A DNA stretch of 64,000 nucleotides from NCBI GenBank assembly GCA_963837445.1, contig CAWINK010000002.1, forward strand, positions 1 to 64,000. The letters are read 5' to 3'. The stretch comes from JACVRW01 sp963837445 (GTDB taxonomy: Bacteria; Actinomycetota; Thermoleophilia; Solirubrobacterales; Thermoleophilaceae). Shown here piece after piece: positions 16,091 to 26,789 of the stretch. A model generated the notes under the pieces. It saw nothing but the letters and a program-made list of their open reading frames with translations, was not told where the DNA came from and searched no databases. Within the stretch, counting starts at the first letter, position 1; every line of letters starts with the position of its first letter. The position numbers and the translations under genes were made by a program.

Positions 16091-16920
16091 CCGGCGTCCC
16101 AGCCGAGCTCGACGACATCGAGACCGGGCTCCTGCTGGAGGCGATCCACAAGCGCTACGGGTATGACTTTCGGGGCTACGCGCGCTCGTCGCTCGACCGT
16201 AGGCTGCGCCACCGCGCGCGCGACGAGAGCGTCATGACGCTCTCGCAGCTTCAGGGCCGCATCCTCCGCGACCCGCACGTGATGGCGCGGCTGCTGGACG
16301 ACCTGACGGTCAGCGTCAGCGCGATGTTCCGCGATCCAGCGTTCTTCGCCGCGGTCCGGAACTTCGTGCTGCCCCGGCTGCGGACCTATCCGTACGTGCG
16401 GATCTGGAACGCCGGCTGTGCTCGCGGCGAGGAGCCGTGGTCGCTCGCGATCCTGCTGCACGAGGTCGGCCTGCTCGAGCGGGCGCGCATCTACGCCACC
16501 GACCTCAGTGAGGAGTCGCTCGAGCGTGCCAGCCTGGGCGTCTTTCCGCTCGCGAAGATGCAGGAGTACACGGCCGCTTACCTCGAGTCGGGAGGCGAGC
16601 GCGAGTTTTCCACCTACTACCGCGTGGACGGCGACCGTGTCCGCTTCGACCCGGCACTCGGCGCACGCTTCGTCTTCGCACGGCACAATCTGGCCACGGA
16701 CGGGCCGTTCAACGAGTTCGACCTGATCGTCTGCCGTAACGTGCTGATCTACTTCGGGAAAGAGCTCCAGCAGCGCGCTCTCGACCTCTTCGACGACAGC
16801 CTCCACGGGCTTGGGATGCTCGGGCTGGGTCGCCAGGAGTCGCTCGTGGGCACACGCCAGGCTGCCCGCTTCGGCACGCTCGTGGAGGGCCAGAACCTGT
16901 TCCGGAAGCGGCCGGGATGA
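16087..16920 (+). CDS. CheR-type protein-glutamate O-methyltransferase
   Basis: A 277-residue SAM-dependent methyltransferase of the CheR family. The N-terminal helical domain (LLEAIHKRYGYDFRGYARSSLDRRL) is followed by the SAM-binding motif WNAGCARGEEPWSLA and the late motif FDLIVCRNVLIYF. Full family length is present. GTG at 16087 overlaps the kinase stop (GTGA); a GTG 12 bases upstream is also possible. No chemoreceptor or CheB gene lies nearby, so it more likely serves the adjacent hybrid-kinase pathway than motility. Its stop overlaps the next start by 4 bases (ATGA). Confidence 0.88.
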
Positions 16921-19320
16921 AGGGCCCGGGCGCCATCCTCGTAGTGGACGATCAGGCCGAGAGCCTCGTCGCGCTCCGGACCGTGCTCGAACCCCTCGGC
17001 CGCGAGGTGATCACCGCGACCTCCGGCGAGGACGCGCTCAAGCGTCTGCTGAATGACGACTTCGCCGTGATCGTGATGGACGTGCGCATGCCGGGACTCG
17101 ACGGTTTCGAGACCGTCGAGCTGATCAAGCGCCGTGACCGCCACCAGGACACCGCCGTGATCTTCCTGACCGCGGGCGACGCGGACGCGGAGCAGATCAC
17201 GCGTGGCTACTCCGCCGGCGCCGTGGACTACATCCTCAAGCCGGTGGATGCGGACGTGCTGCGCTCGAAGGTCGCCATGGTGCTCGAGCTCCAGCAGAAG
17301 AACGCCGAGCTGCGGGCGTCCGAGGAGCGCTTCCGCGCCGCGTTCGAGGGCGCCCCGATCGGGATGGGTCTCAGCACGGTCGATGGGCATTGGCTCGAGG
17401 TGAACGACGCCCTCTGCGACCTGCTCGGCCGGACCCAGGCGCAGCTGCTCGAGCAGCCGCTCTGGGAGCTTGCGCACCCCGCGGACCGCGAGCGGGAGCG
17501 CGACGCCGTGCGCCGCATGCTGCGCGACCGCCCGCTGTTCGCGCAGTCCGAGAAGCGCTTCATGCGCCAGGACGGCGAGGTGGTGCACGCGCTCGTGAGC
17601 GTGTCGCTCACCGCCGACGGCCACGACCGCCCACGGGGCTACGTCTGGCAGCTCGTCGACGTGACCGAGCAGCGCAGGGCGGAGGCCGAGCGTGCCGCGC
17701 GCGCCGAGGCCGAGGCCGTGGCCACGACGATCGGGAAGCTCCAGCAGGTCACGGAGGCGGCGCTCGAGCACCTCGAGCTGCGGGACCTGCTCGACGTGCT
17801 GGTGGAGCGGCTCGCCGAGGTGTTCGCCGCCGACATCGTGCGCATCCTGTTTCAGGACCGCGACGACCAGCGGCTCTACATCGTCGGTGCCGCCGCCGGG
17901 CTGGGTGCAGTTGAGCCAGAGACGCCGGTCGAGATCGGCGATGTGCTCGAGCAGGTGGTCTCGGCCAACCGACCGGTGACGCTTCAGGAGCTTCCGGAGG
18001 GCGCCGGGCTCGATCCGATGTTGACCGCCGCGGGCGTGGGCTCGCTGATGGCCTCGCCGATCGTGGTCCAGGGCCAGCAGGCGGGCGTGGTGGAGGTGGC
18101 CATGCGCTCACCGCGGCCGTTCACGCTCGAGGAGGAGAGCCTGCTGATCCTGATGGCGGACCGGGCCGGGCTCGCCATCGAGCATGCGCGCGCCTACGAG
18201 CGCGAGGTCTCGAACGTGGAGCACCTCCAGCGCAGCCTGCTGCCCGACCGGCTCCCCGATGTCGAGGGCATCCAGATCGCCGCGCGCTACATGCCGGGTG
18301 GCGCCGACGTTGGCGGGGACTGGTACGACGCGATCCCGCTCGAGGGCGGCCGGGTGGGCGTGGCCATGGGCGACGTGGTGGGCCATGGGATCGGAGCCGC
18401 TTCCCTGATGGGCCAGTTGCGCCACGCGACGCGCGCCTACGCACTCGAGGGCCATTCGCCCGCCGGAGTGCTCGACCGGCTCGACCGGCTGGTGCGCAGC
18501 CTCGAAGGCGGCCAGATGGCCACGCTGCTCTACCTGGTCGTCGAGCCGGATGCCGGCAGCGTGCACTTCGCGAGCGCCGGGCACGTGCCTCCGCTCGCGA
18601 TCGGCCCGGACGGCGAAGCGAACTACCTCGAAAGCGCGCCGAACCCGCCGCTCGGCGTGTTCGAGAACTGACGGCCACGTGGAACTGTCGGCGGAGCTCG
18701 CCCCCGGCTCCACGATCGTCCTCTACACCGACGGGCTTGTCGAGGAGCGCGGTGTCTCGATCGACCAGGGCCTCGATGCCCTGCGGCTGGCAGCCATGCA
18801 GGACACCTGCCACCCGGACGAGCTCTGCAAGCGGCTGGTCGACGCGATGCTGGCCATCCACCCGGCGAACGACGACATCGCGGTCCTTGCGCTGCGGGCG
18901 ATCCCCACGGCGCCACCGCCGCTCCACTTCGAGATGCCCTCGGACCCGAACCAGCTCGGAATGATGCGGCGCAAGCTGGGCCGCTGGCTGCGCGAGGCGG
19001 GCGCCAGCACCGAGGTGGTCGAGGTGGTGCAGATGGCATGCCACGAGGCCTGCTCCAACTCGATCGAGCACGGCTACTCGTTCGGCGACGGCAAGCTGAG
19101 CGTGGATGCCGAGATCGACAAGCGCGTGGTGGTCCTGACCATCCGCGACAAGGGCGGCTGGGTCGACCGGCCGGACGGCAACCTGCCCTACCGCGGCAAC
19201 GGCCTGCCGCTGATGCAGGCGCTGATGGACTCCGTCGAGCTCACGCACGGAAACGGGGCGGGGACGGCGGTGCGGATGGCGCGATCGCTGTCCCCCGAGC
19301 GCGTGGCTGCCGCGGTCTGA
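16917..19320 (+). CDS. response regulator-PAS-GAF-SpoIIE phosphatase-HATPase protein (one frameshift)
   Basis: Read across one frame break this is about 800 residues. Receiver (1-120) with D55 in VMDVRMPGLDG; PAS (about 135-265); GAF (about 285-430); PP2C/SpoIIE phosphatase beginning ERSLLPDRLP with metal motif GGDWYDAI and GDVVGHG; and a C-terminal RsbW-like ATPase domain with HEACSNSIEHGY and GNGLPLMQALMD. The frame is broken at TGA 18669-18671, inside the phosphatase domain: removing one base restores ENDGHVELSAELAPGS. It should act as a partner-switching output: a regulated phosphatase of an anti-sigma antagonist plus a kinase domain. It is coupled to cheR by ATGA. A GTG at 18679 could restart translation if the break is real. 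Confidence 0.82.
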
Positions 19321-19347
19321 GCCTCGGGCGCTTCTACCCTGCGGGGC

Positions 19348-19998
19348 GTGCTTCTTGAATCAATCGACTGGCTCGGCCATTCCGGCTTTCGCGTGACCGT
19401 CGGGCGCTCGGTCGTGTACATCGATCCCTACCGAGTCCCCGAGGACGCCCCGCAGGCCGACCTGATCCTCATCACCCACGGCCACTACGACCACTTCTCG
19501 CCGCAGGACGTCGAGCGGCTCTCGGGGCGCGACACCTGGCTGGTCGGGCCCGCCGCGGTGGCCGAGCGCGTGAGCGGGCAGGTGCACCGCATCGCTCCGG
19601 GGGAGATGCTGGATGACGAGCTCGTCCGCGGGGTGCACGTGAGCGCGGTCGCGGCCTACAACACCTCGAAGCGCAACGCGGACGGCAAGCCATTTCATCC
19701 GCGTGATGCGGGATGGGTGGGGTACGACATCAACGTCCGCGGCGAGCGGCTTTACCATTCGGGCGACACCGACGTGATTCCCGAGATGGACAGCGTCACG
19801 GGGGTCGACGTGGCCCTGCTGCCTGTGAGCGGCGTCTACGTCATGACCGCCCAGGAGGCTGCCGAGGCGGCTCGGCGGATACAGCCGCGCGTGGCCGTCC
19901 CGATGCACTGGGGCGAGCACCTGGGCACCGAAGAGGACGCACGAACGTTCCGAGATAAGGCTTCCGTGGAGGTACGGATCATGGAGAAGGCTCAGTGA
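19348..19998 (+). CDS. MBL-fold metal-dependent hydrolase (UlaG-like)
   Basis: A 216-residue metallo-beta-lactamase-fold protein. The first metal motif reads THGHYDHFS. Further ligands appear in YHSGDTDVIPEM and at the C-terminal MHWGEH. This matches the UlaG/YycJ-like branch of lactonase and phosphodiesterase-type enzymes. The substrate is unknown. The start is GTG 19348. The stop overlaps the next start (GTGA, 19995-19998), so it is probably made together with the SCP2/R2-like protein and may act in the same pathway. Confidence 0.85.
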   Translation: MLLESIDWLGHSGFRVTVGRSVVYIDPYRVPEDAPQADLILITHGHYDHFSPQDVERLSGRDTWLVGPAAVAERVSGQVHRIAPGEMLDDELVRGVHVSAVAAYNTSKRNADGKPFHPRDAGWVGYDINVRGERLYHSGDTDVIPEMDSVTGVDVALLPVSGVYVMTAQEAAEAARRIQPRVAVPMHWGEHLGTEEDARTFRDKASVEVRIMEKAQ

Positions 19999-21833
19999 GC
20001 ATCGAGGCCAACCGCCAGCGCGCAGCGCTTCACCGGATCGCGGCCGACGAGCCCGAGCTCGCCGCGCGCCTGGTCCTGATGACGCTGCCGGCTGCGGCGG
20101 CGCAAATCTCAGGGACGCTCGCGTACCAGCTCGAAATCGACGAGCTGGGGAGCTACCGGATATCGGTGTCCGGTGGCCGCGCGCGCGTGGACGAGGCGAA
20201 GACGCCTGACGACTGCGACTTCCGGCTTCAGGCCGACGCGCGCACACTGATCGACCTCGTCACGGGTATCGCCGGCCCCCTCGGCCTGATGATGCGCGGG
20301 AGGCTCCGCATACGCGGCAAGCGCCGGCGCGCGCTGAAGCTCAGGCAGATGTCGTCCGGCGATCTCAGCATGGCCGACGTCGTGGACTCCGGCGGCACGC
20401 TGGAGCCCGACATCCTTTACCGCAGCCTCCCGTACCTGATCGACCGCGAGTGGACGATGGGGCACGACTTCACCGTTCGCTACGACGTGACCGGCGACGG
20501 CGGGGGCACCTGGTACGTGAGCGTGCTCGACGGCGAACCGCTCAAGGTCAGCAGGGAGCTGCCCGAGGGTCGCGCGGTGGCCGGAGCCGCCGACGTCTCC
20601 TTCGACACCTATCAGCGCATGGCCTCGGGCAAGCTGAGCCCGGCGCTGGCCATGCAGAACCAGCTCACCAAGATCGACGGCGAGATCCACCCGGTCACGC
20701 TGCTCGGGCGCTGGATCGCCCGCGCCCAGGGCACCGACGACGCCGAGCTCAAGCGCGAGCAGAAGCAGCGCGAGCTCCAGGAGCAGCGGGCGAACCTGTA
20801 CGTCAACGGCGGCATGGGCGGCCCTGGCCAGGGCGACCCTGGCCACGACGCAGAGGGCGGCGCCCGGGACGGCGGCGGGCTGCTCGACTATCGCCAGCTC
20901 TACGCGCTCTGGGAGCGCCAGAACTGGAAGGCCACCGAGCTCGACTTCACGGTCGACAAGGAGCAGTGGGTGACCACGCCGCGCGAGGCGCAGGAGTCCA
21001 CGATCTGGAGCCTCGGCTCGTTCTATGTCGGCGAGGAGCGGGTGACCGCCGACCTCGCGCCGTTCCTGCTTGCGGCGCCCACCGGCGAGATCGAGCTGTT
21101 CCTCGCCACCCAGCTCGTGGACGAGGCACGCCACGCCGCGTTCTTCGACCGCTTCGGCGCCGAGGTCATGTGCCTGTCGGCCGACGACTTCCGTGGCCGC
21201 ATGCGCGAGGTCGAGAGGATCCTGCTCTCGCCGTGGCGCGAGGTGTTCGACGACGGGCTGCGCGACGTGGCGAAGCGCATCCAGGCGAAGCCGGACGACC
21301 TCGACCTGTTCGTCGAGGGCATCACCACCTACCACATGGTCGTCGAGGGCTTCCTGGCGGTCACCGGCCAGGCGCTGATCCGCGACTACATGGTCGAGCA
21401 CTCGATGTACCCGGGCTTCTGCGAGGGCTTCGGACTCGTCGAGCGCGACGAGCACCGTCACGTGGCGTTCGGAGTGCGCTTCCTCCGCGACGCCATCGAG
21501 GAGGACCCTCGTCACCGCGCGACCGTTGAACGGGTTGTGCTGGAGCTGGCGCCGAAGGCCGCCTACGTGTTCGTGCCTCCCTACGTGAAGGACCCGTCCG
21601 AGTTCGTGTCCTACGGCTACACCTCACGCCAGATCTACGGGTTCGCCTACCGCACGCTGAAGCGCCGGATGAAGGTGCTCGGGATCGAGATCCCGCCACC
21701 GGAGGAGCTGCTACCAGGCCCGATCGAGGGCGTCGCGGCGCCGGCCACCGAGCCGGCGGCCAAGCGGGCTGCGCCGGCTAGCGATGCGGGGTCGAACGGC
21801 TCAGGCGATCTCGAGGCGGCGGCCACGAACTAG
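19995..21833 (+). CDS. SCP2-like domains fused to an R2-like diiron/heterodinuclear oxidase
   Basis: A 612-residue three-part protein. Residues 1-120 and about 130-240 each look like SCP2 sterol-carrier domains (LTYQLEI-type strands, DCDFRL and DVSFDTYQRMASGKLSP). A charged linker with a Gly-rich loop follows (about 250-300), then a ribonucleotide-reductase-R2-like four-helix domain (about 305-555). The metal ligands are visible: E347 or E348, E377 and H380 (DEARH), E451, E486 and H489 (DEHRH). It resembles R2-like ligand-binding oxidases more than a true NrdB, and no nrdA lies nearby. The SCP2 domains suggest a lipid or other hydrophobic substrate delivered to the metal site. This function is an inference. 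Confidence 0.75.
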   Translation: MSIEANRQRAALHRIAADEPELAARLVLMTLPAAAAQISGTLAYQLEIDELGSYRISVSGGRARVDEAKTPDDCDFRLQADARTLIDLVTGIAGPLGLMMRGRLRIRGKRRRALKLRQMSSGDLSMADVVDSGGTLEPDILYRSLPYLIDREWTMGHDFTVRYDVTGDGGGTWYVSVLDGEPLKVSRELPEGRAVAGAADVSFDTYQRMASGKLSPALAMQNQLTKIDGEIHPVTLLGRWIARAQGTDDAELKREQKQRELQEQRANLYVNGGMGGPGQGDPGHDAEGGARDGGGLLDYRQLYALWERQNWKATELDFTVDKEQWVTTPREAQESTIWSLGSFYVGEERVTADLAPFLLAAPTGEIELFLATQLVDEARHAAFFDRFGAEVMCLSADDFRGRMREVERILLSPWREVFDDGLRDVAKRIQAKPDDLDLFVEGITTYHMVVEGFLAVTGQALIRDYMVEHSMYPGFCEGFGLVERDEHRHVAFGVRFLRDAIEEDPRHRATVERVVLELAPKAAYVFVPPYVKDPSEFVSYGYTSRQIYGFAYRTLKRRMKVLGIEIPPPEELLPGPIEGVAAPATEPAAKRAAPASDAGSNGSGDLEAAATN

Positions 21834-22215
21834 TCGGCCGCAGCGCCAGGCCCGCCATCAGCAGGCCGAGCCCCATCATCGCGAGGCCGGCCACCTCGAG
21901 ACCGGTGCGGGGGAGGCCGCCGCGACTCGCCGCCGGCGTCCGTTTCGCCTCCGGTGCCGGGGACTTCGCCCCCGCTGTCGTCGGTGGTGGTGCCCTCATC
22001 CGTCTCGGTCTGGTCTGGGGGCTGCTCCTCGCCGCCGGGCGTGGTGGGTGTCGTTTCGGTCTGAGCGGCCTCGGCCTCGGGCAGGACCGTGGTCGGGGCG
22101 CTCGTCACCGGGAGCCACCGACACCGCCGCCGTCGTCGGTGGCGCCGGCGGGCGCGGCCACCAGCAGCAGCGAGAGGAGAGCGAAGAGAAGGAGGAGCGG
22201 GCGCTTTGAAGTCAT
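21778..22215 (-). CDS. LPXTG-anchored surface protein (two frame breaks)
   Basis: Three frames together give a small cell-wall protein. A signal peptide starts at ATG 22213-22215 (TSKRPLLLLFALLSLLLVAAP). It is followed by a Thr/Glu/Pro-rich linker in a second frame (about 22115-21920). A sortase signal in the third frame has LPRTG followed by a hydrophobic helix and Arg. One break is at a run of five G near 21908-21913, the other near 22120. The protein is probably displayed by a sortase, none of which is encoded here. The C-terminal frame continues to a stop at 21778 inside the convergent gene; the real end may be near 21830 with another indel. Confidence 0.5.
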
Positions 22216-22293
22216 GCTGCCCCGCTCTTCGATGTCCGCCCGCGTGCTCCTTGTTAGTGCACCGAACCCTGCGAGGGCTATGCTGGCCCCGCT

Positions 22294-23209
22294 TTGCGAA
22301 GTACTCGCGCCCTGCGAACCCTCGCGTGGGGCGCGGTGGCGGTCGGCGTCGCCACACCACTGGTCCGGCACAGGCTGCGGCTCCGGCCTCCGGTGGTGTC
22401 GGCGCTCTCATGGCCGGCCCCCGCCGCGCTCGCGCTCGCCGCTCCCCGCACTCCCGTGCGCGATGCGGCCATCTACGCCCTCCAGATGTGGGTGTACTTC
22501 GCGCACTTCGACATGCCGGACGACGACCCGGACGCGCTGCTCAAGAGGCTGAAGGTGACCTACCCGATCCGCTGCGACCGCGTGCTCGGCCTCGGAACGC
22601 TCCCCACGACCCGGCTTCAGCGAGCACTCGGGCGAGAGGGCCATGTCGGACCGCTCGAGTACACGCTGTCAGCGGTCCACTGGAGCTGGTTTCTCGTTCC
22701 CCACGGCACGCTGACGTACATCCTGATCCGCCACCGCGAGAAACTGCCGCGCTCCGCCGTGATGATGGCCGCGTGCTTCGACCTCGGCTGTGTGTTCTAC
22801 TGGCTGGTGCCGACCGCCCCGCCCTGGTACGCCGGTGCGAACGGCCAGATGCCGCCGGTGCGCCGCATCATGGCCGAGGCGGGCGAGCGCTTCTGGAAGC
22901 GTCTCTGGCACCCGCTTTACCATTCCTTGTCAAGGCAACCCCTTCGCAGCCATGCCCTCCCTTCATTTCGGCACCTCAGTGATGGCCGCCCGGATCCTGT
23001 CGCAGGTCGGGAGGGGACACGCCACGGTGGGCTGGGCGTACGCGCTGACCTTGGGGTTCGGACTCGTGTACCTCGGCGAGCACTACGTGATCGACCTGCT
23101 CGCCGGGCTTGCGCTCGCCGAGGGAATCTGGTGGGTGGCACCGCACGTCGAACCGGCGCTCCGGATGATCGCCGCGGCCGTGCATCGACTGGAGCCGCAG
23201 GCCGGCTGA
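22294..23209 (+). CDS. PAP2-superfamily phosphatase/inositolphosphotransferase-like membrane protein (one frameshift)
   Basis: About 305 residues over two frames. The first frame holds several membrane segments (AVHWSWFLVPHGTLTYILIRH, AACFDLGCVFYWLVPTAPPW). The second, from about 22935, holds the conserved PAP2 signature NPFAAMPSLHFGTSVMAA and GLVYLGEHYVIDLLAG. The histidines in SLH and EHY and the Asp are the catalytic set. The break lies near 22925-22940 and total length equals a multiple of three plus one, so one extra base explains it. It resembles the Aur1/Ipt1-like PAP2_3 group, which acts on phospholipids. The start is TTG 22294 or later. Its stop overlaps the next start (TGATG). Confidence 0.75.
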
Positions 23210-24460
23210 TGGCGGCGGAGGAGCGCCGCCGCGTCCGCGAGCAGGGCGGTCGACCCGACGACGATTGGGATCGGCCCTCTGACGAGGAGCTGGCGCTCGA
23301 GGCCGCCGACGAGGAGGCCGCGGAGGCGAGGCGAGCAGACGAGCTCGAGGTAAGCCGCTTCCAGGCTCTCCTCCAGGACCGCCGCAAGATCGTGTCCGGC
23401 ATCCTGCTCGTGCTGCTGCTCGTGGTGGCGATCTACGTGCTGTTCCCGAAGATCGTCGGCGCCGACGAGGCCGTGAGCAACCTCGACGAGGCGAAGTGGT
23501 ACTGGGTCCTCGTCGCGATCGGCTTCAACGTGCTCGCGTTCGCGCGCCTACGTTGCGCTGTTCCGCGGCGATTCTCGGCGGCACGCGCGACGACGAGGTC
23601 CACCGGCGCCTCGACCTGCGGGCCTCGTACCAGATCACCATGGCCGGCCTGGCCGCCACGCGCATCTTCTCGGCCGCCGGAGCGGGTGGGATCGTGCTCA
23701 CGTACTGGGCGCTTCGCAAGGCGGGCATGCCGCGCCGGCGGGCGGCCTGCCGGATGGTCGCATTCCTCGTGCTGACCTACTTCGTCTACCTCGCCGCGCT
23801 GGTGATCTTCGGGGTGCTGCTGAGGACGTCCGTGCTGCCCGGGCCGGCGCCGCTCGGCGGGAACGGTCGTGCCCGCCGCCATCTCGGGCGGGCTGATCAT
23901 CCTGTTCGGGCTGATCGCGCTGATCCCGCAGGACTTCGAGCGGCGCATCCAGCACTACGCCGGCGGGTACCGGCGCACGCGCTACCTCGCAGCGCATCGC
24001 GAAGGGGCCGGCCACGCTCGCCACCGGTGTGCGCACCGCGATCGCGTACATCCGGCACCCGTGGCGCGGCCTGCTGGCGGTCGGCGGGGCGGTGGGGTTC
24101 TGGGCGGCGAACATCGGCGTGCTCTGGGCGAGCTTCGAGGCATTCGGCGGCGAAGTCCCGTTCGCGGTGCTCGTGCAGGGCTTCTTCGTCGGGATGGCCG
24201 CGAACCTGATCCCGTCGCCTGCCGGCGGCGTTGGCGCCGTCGATGCGGGCATGATTGGGGCATTCTCGATCTTCGGGATCGACAACTCGGTGGTGTTCCC
24301 GGCGGTGCTCACGTATCGCGTGATCGCGTTCTGGCTGCCGATCCCGCCCGGGATCGTGGCGTTCGTGCAGCTGCGGAAGACGGTGGCGGAGTGGGAGCGC
24401 GAGCGATCGGCGAGGCAGAAGGCCGCCAGGACGACTACACTTCAGAAAGTGAAGTATTGA
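23209..24460 (+). CDS. flippase-like (lysylphosphatidylglycerol synthase TM region) membrane protein (three frame breaks)
   Basis: An integral membrane protein of about 415 residues assembled from four reading-frame pieces. An acidic cytoplasmic N-terminus (EELALEAADEEAAEA) leads to a first membrane helix (VSGILLVLLLVVAIYVLF), then the pieces SYQITMAGLAATRIFSAAGAGGIVLTYWAL, ISGGLIILFGLIALIP and FVGMAANLIPSPAGGVGAVDAGMIGAF. The last is the hallmark glycine-rich P-S/T-P-G-G-x-G motif of the UPF0104/AglD-like flippase family. Breaks lie near 23545, 23865 and 24000. It follows the PAP2-like gene and both may handle membrane lipids. Confidence 0.7.
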
Positions 24461-24473
24461 GCGTGGGGATGGA

Positions 24474-25516
24474 ATGAGCGTGGAGATCAAGGACATCGAG
24501 GACGTCGTCATCGTCGGCAGCGGGCCCGCCGGGTACACCGCCGCGCTGTACACATCGCGCGCGGACCTGGAGCCGCTCGTGGTCGAGGGCTTCGCCTGGG
24601 GCGGCCTGCTCCAGCAGACGACCGACGTCGAGAACTACCCGGGCTACCCCGAGGGCGTCATGGGCCCGGAGATGATGCAGAACTTCCGCGACCAGGCGGA
24701 GCGCTTCGGCACCCGCTTCATCACGGACGACGCCACGAAGATCGAGCTCAGCTCGAACGAGGGGGCATGCACGTGGTTCACGTGGGCGACCAGGAGATCA
24801 GGGCGCGCGCCGTGATCCTCGCCATGGGAGCCGAGCCGAAGAAGCTCGGCGTGCCGGGCGAGGACGAGCTGGCAGCGCGCGGCGTCTCGTACTGCGCCAC
24901 CTGCGACGCGGCGTTCCACCGCGACGCGCAGACACGCTCGTGGTCGGCGGCGGCGACACCGCCATGGAGGACGCCACCTTCCTGTCGAAGTTCGCCGGCA
25001 AGGTCAGCGTCGTGCACCGGCGTCCGGAGTTCCGGGCCTCGGCGATCATGCTCGACCGCGCCCGCGACACGGAGAACATCGAGCTGGTCACGCCGTACGT
25101 GGTGCAGAGCTTCGAGGCCGGCGACAACGGCTCGCTCGGGAAGGCCGTGCTCGAGAACACCGAGGACGGCTCGACGAAGGACCTCCCGATCACCGGCGCC
25201 TTCGTGGCCATCGGCCACAAGCCGAACTCGCACCTGGTCGAGGGGCAGCTCGACCTGGACGACGAGGGCTACGTGCTCGTCGACGGGCGCTCCACGAAGA
25301 CGAAGCGGCCGGGCGTGTTCGCCGCGGGCGACCTCACCGACCGCGTCTACCGCCAGGCGGTCACCGCCGCCGGCACCGGCTGTATGGCCGCGCTCGACGC
25401 CGAGGCGTACCTGCGCGACACCCCGATCGACCCGGAGGCCCACTGGGCCCCCGAGCCCGACCGGGTGGAGAGGTCGCGGAGCCGGTCGGGCCGCGGCGAA
25501 GTCGGCCGCCGGCTAG
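24474..25516 (+). CDS. trxB: thioredoxin-disulfide reductase (frame disrupted)
   Basis: A class I pyridine nucleotide-disulfide oxidoreductase. Three frames are needed. FAD motif VIVGSGPAGYTAALYTSRA and the WGGLLQQTTDVENYPG segment are in the first. The active-site CATC (YCATCDAAFHRD) is in the second, from about 24763. VGGGDTAMEDA (NADPH site) and GVFAAGDLTDRVYRQAVTAAGTGC are in the third, from about 24938. The first break sits at a run of five G (24760-24765). The tail probably returns to the frame that stops at 25516 (GRAAAKSAAG). It reduces thioredoxin with NADPH in the cytoplasm. No trxA follows. All catalytic residues are intact when the frames are joined. Confidence 0.85.
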
Positions 25517-26789
25517 TTGCCCGACCTGGACCAACTGGGCGCGCCAGCAGAGGTGCGCCCCGGAGCGATCGGAGACGCCGCGCTCCGAGGACGAGCTGGT
25601 CCGGGCGGTCACGGGCGCCGGCCGCGTGAAGGTGGCCGGCTCGGGCCACTCGTTCACCGACATCGCGTGCACCGACGGCGTGATGATCGACATGTCGGCG
25701 ATGCGGCGGGTGCTCGCGGTCGAGGGCCGCGAGGTGACCGTGGAGGCCGGCATCACCCTGCACGACCTCGGGGAGGAGCTGCGCGCCCGCGGGCTCGCGA
25801 TGGAGAACCAGGGCGACGTGGACCCACAGACGCTGGCGGGCGCGATCTCCACCGCCACCCACGGCACCGGCGGCCGCTTCGGGAACCTCTCCTCGCAGGT
25901 CACGGGCGTGCGGCTGGTGACCGGGGCGGGCGAGCTGGTCGACCTGCGCGAGGGCGACGAGCTGCGCGCCGCCCGCGTGAGCCTCGGCGCGCTCGGCGCC
26001 ATCTCGGCGGTGACGCTCCGCTGCGTGCCCGCCTTCACCATCCACCGGATCGACGAGCCGCGTCCGCTCGACGAGGTGCTCCCGCGGCTGGACGAGCTGG
26101 TGGACTCGCACGACCACTGGGAGGCGTTCGTGATGCCCTACACGCGCGCGGGCTCTCACGCTCACCTCGCGAGCGGACCGACGCGCGCCCCGCGCCCGCC
26201 CGGGAGGGCCGCCGCCTTCCTCCACGACGTGGTCCTCGAGAACGCCGTGCTCGGCCTCTTCTGCCGGCTCGGGCCGCCGCTTCCCCGGGCTGATCCCGCG
26301 TGCTGAACCGCCGGCTGGCCGGGCTGATGGGCCGCTCCGAGCACCTGGACGCGAGCAACCGCGTCTACGCCAACACGCGGCTCGTCCGCTTCACGGAGAT
26401 GGAGTACGCCATCCCGCGCGAGCGCGCCGCCGAGGCGCTCGAGCGAGTGCTTGCGCTGATCGAGCGGCGGCGGCTGCCGATCGGCTTCCCGATCGAGCTG
26501 CGCGTGGTGGCGCCGCGACGACGCCCTGCTGTCGACCGCCTACGAGCGCCCGACGGCGTACATCGCGGTGCACCAGTACGTTGGCATGGAGTTCGAGACC
26601 TACTTCCGCGCCGTGGAGGCGATCATGGACGAGTACGGCGGGCGGCCGCACTGGGGCAAGCGCCACTACCAGACCGAGGCCACGCTGCGCCCGCGCTACC
26701 CCGAGTGGGACCGCTTCGCGGCGATCCGCGACCGCTTCGACCCCGAGCGCAGGTTCGAGAACGACTACCTGAGGCGGGTGCTCGGGTGA
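25517..26789 (+). CDS. FAD-binding aldonolactone oxidase (L-gulono/D-arabinono-1,4-lactone oxidase family), frame disrupted
   Basis: A VAO-fold flavoprotein of about 424 residues. The N-terminus TWTNWARQQRCAPERSETPR and VKVAGSGHSFTDIACTDG give the FAD-binding PP-loop region, including the GHS motif. DVDPQTLAGAISTATHGTG continues the FAD domain. The C-terminal ALO domain reads VYANTRLVRFTEMEY, HQYVGMEFETYF and ending PHWGKRHYQ with YPEWDRF. Frame breaks fall near 25523, 26280 and 26515. The likely start is TTG 25517, directly after the trxB stop. It should oxidise a sugar lactone or alditol using oxygen or a dehydrogenase acceptor; the exact substrate is not clear. Confidence 0.8.

Noticed and set aside
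19995..21833. Ribonucleotide reductase small subunit (nrdB)
   Set aside because: The R2-like part is fused to two SCP2-like domains and no large subunit or nrdI lies nearby, so a dNTP role is not supported.
25517..26293. Open frame of 258 codons overlapping the lactone oxidase
   Set aside because: It is an Arg/Gly-rich shadow; the conserved oxidase sequence is in the other two frames.
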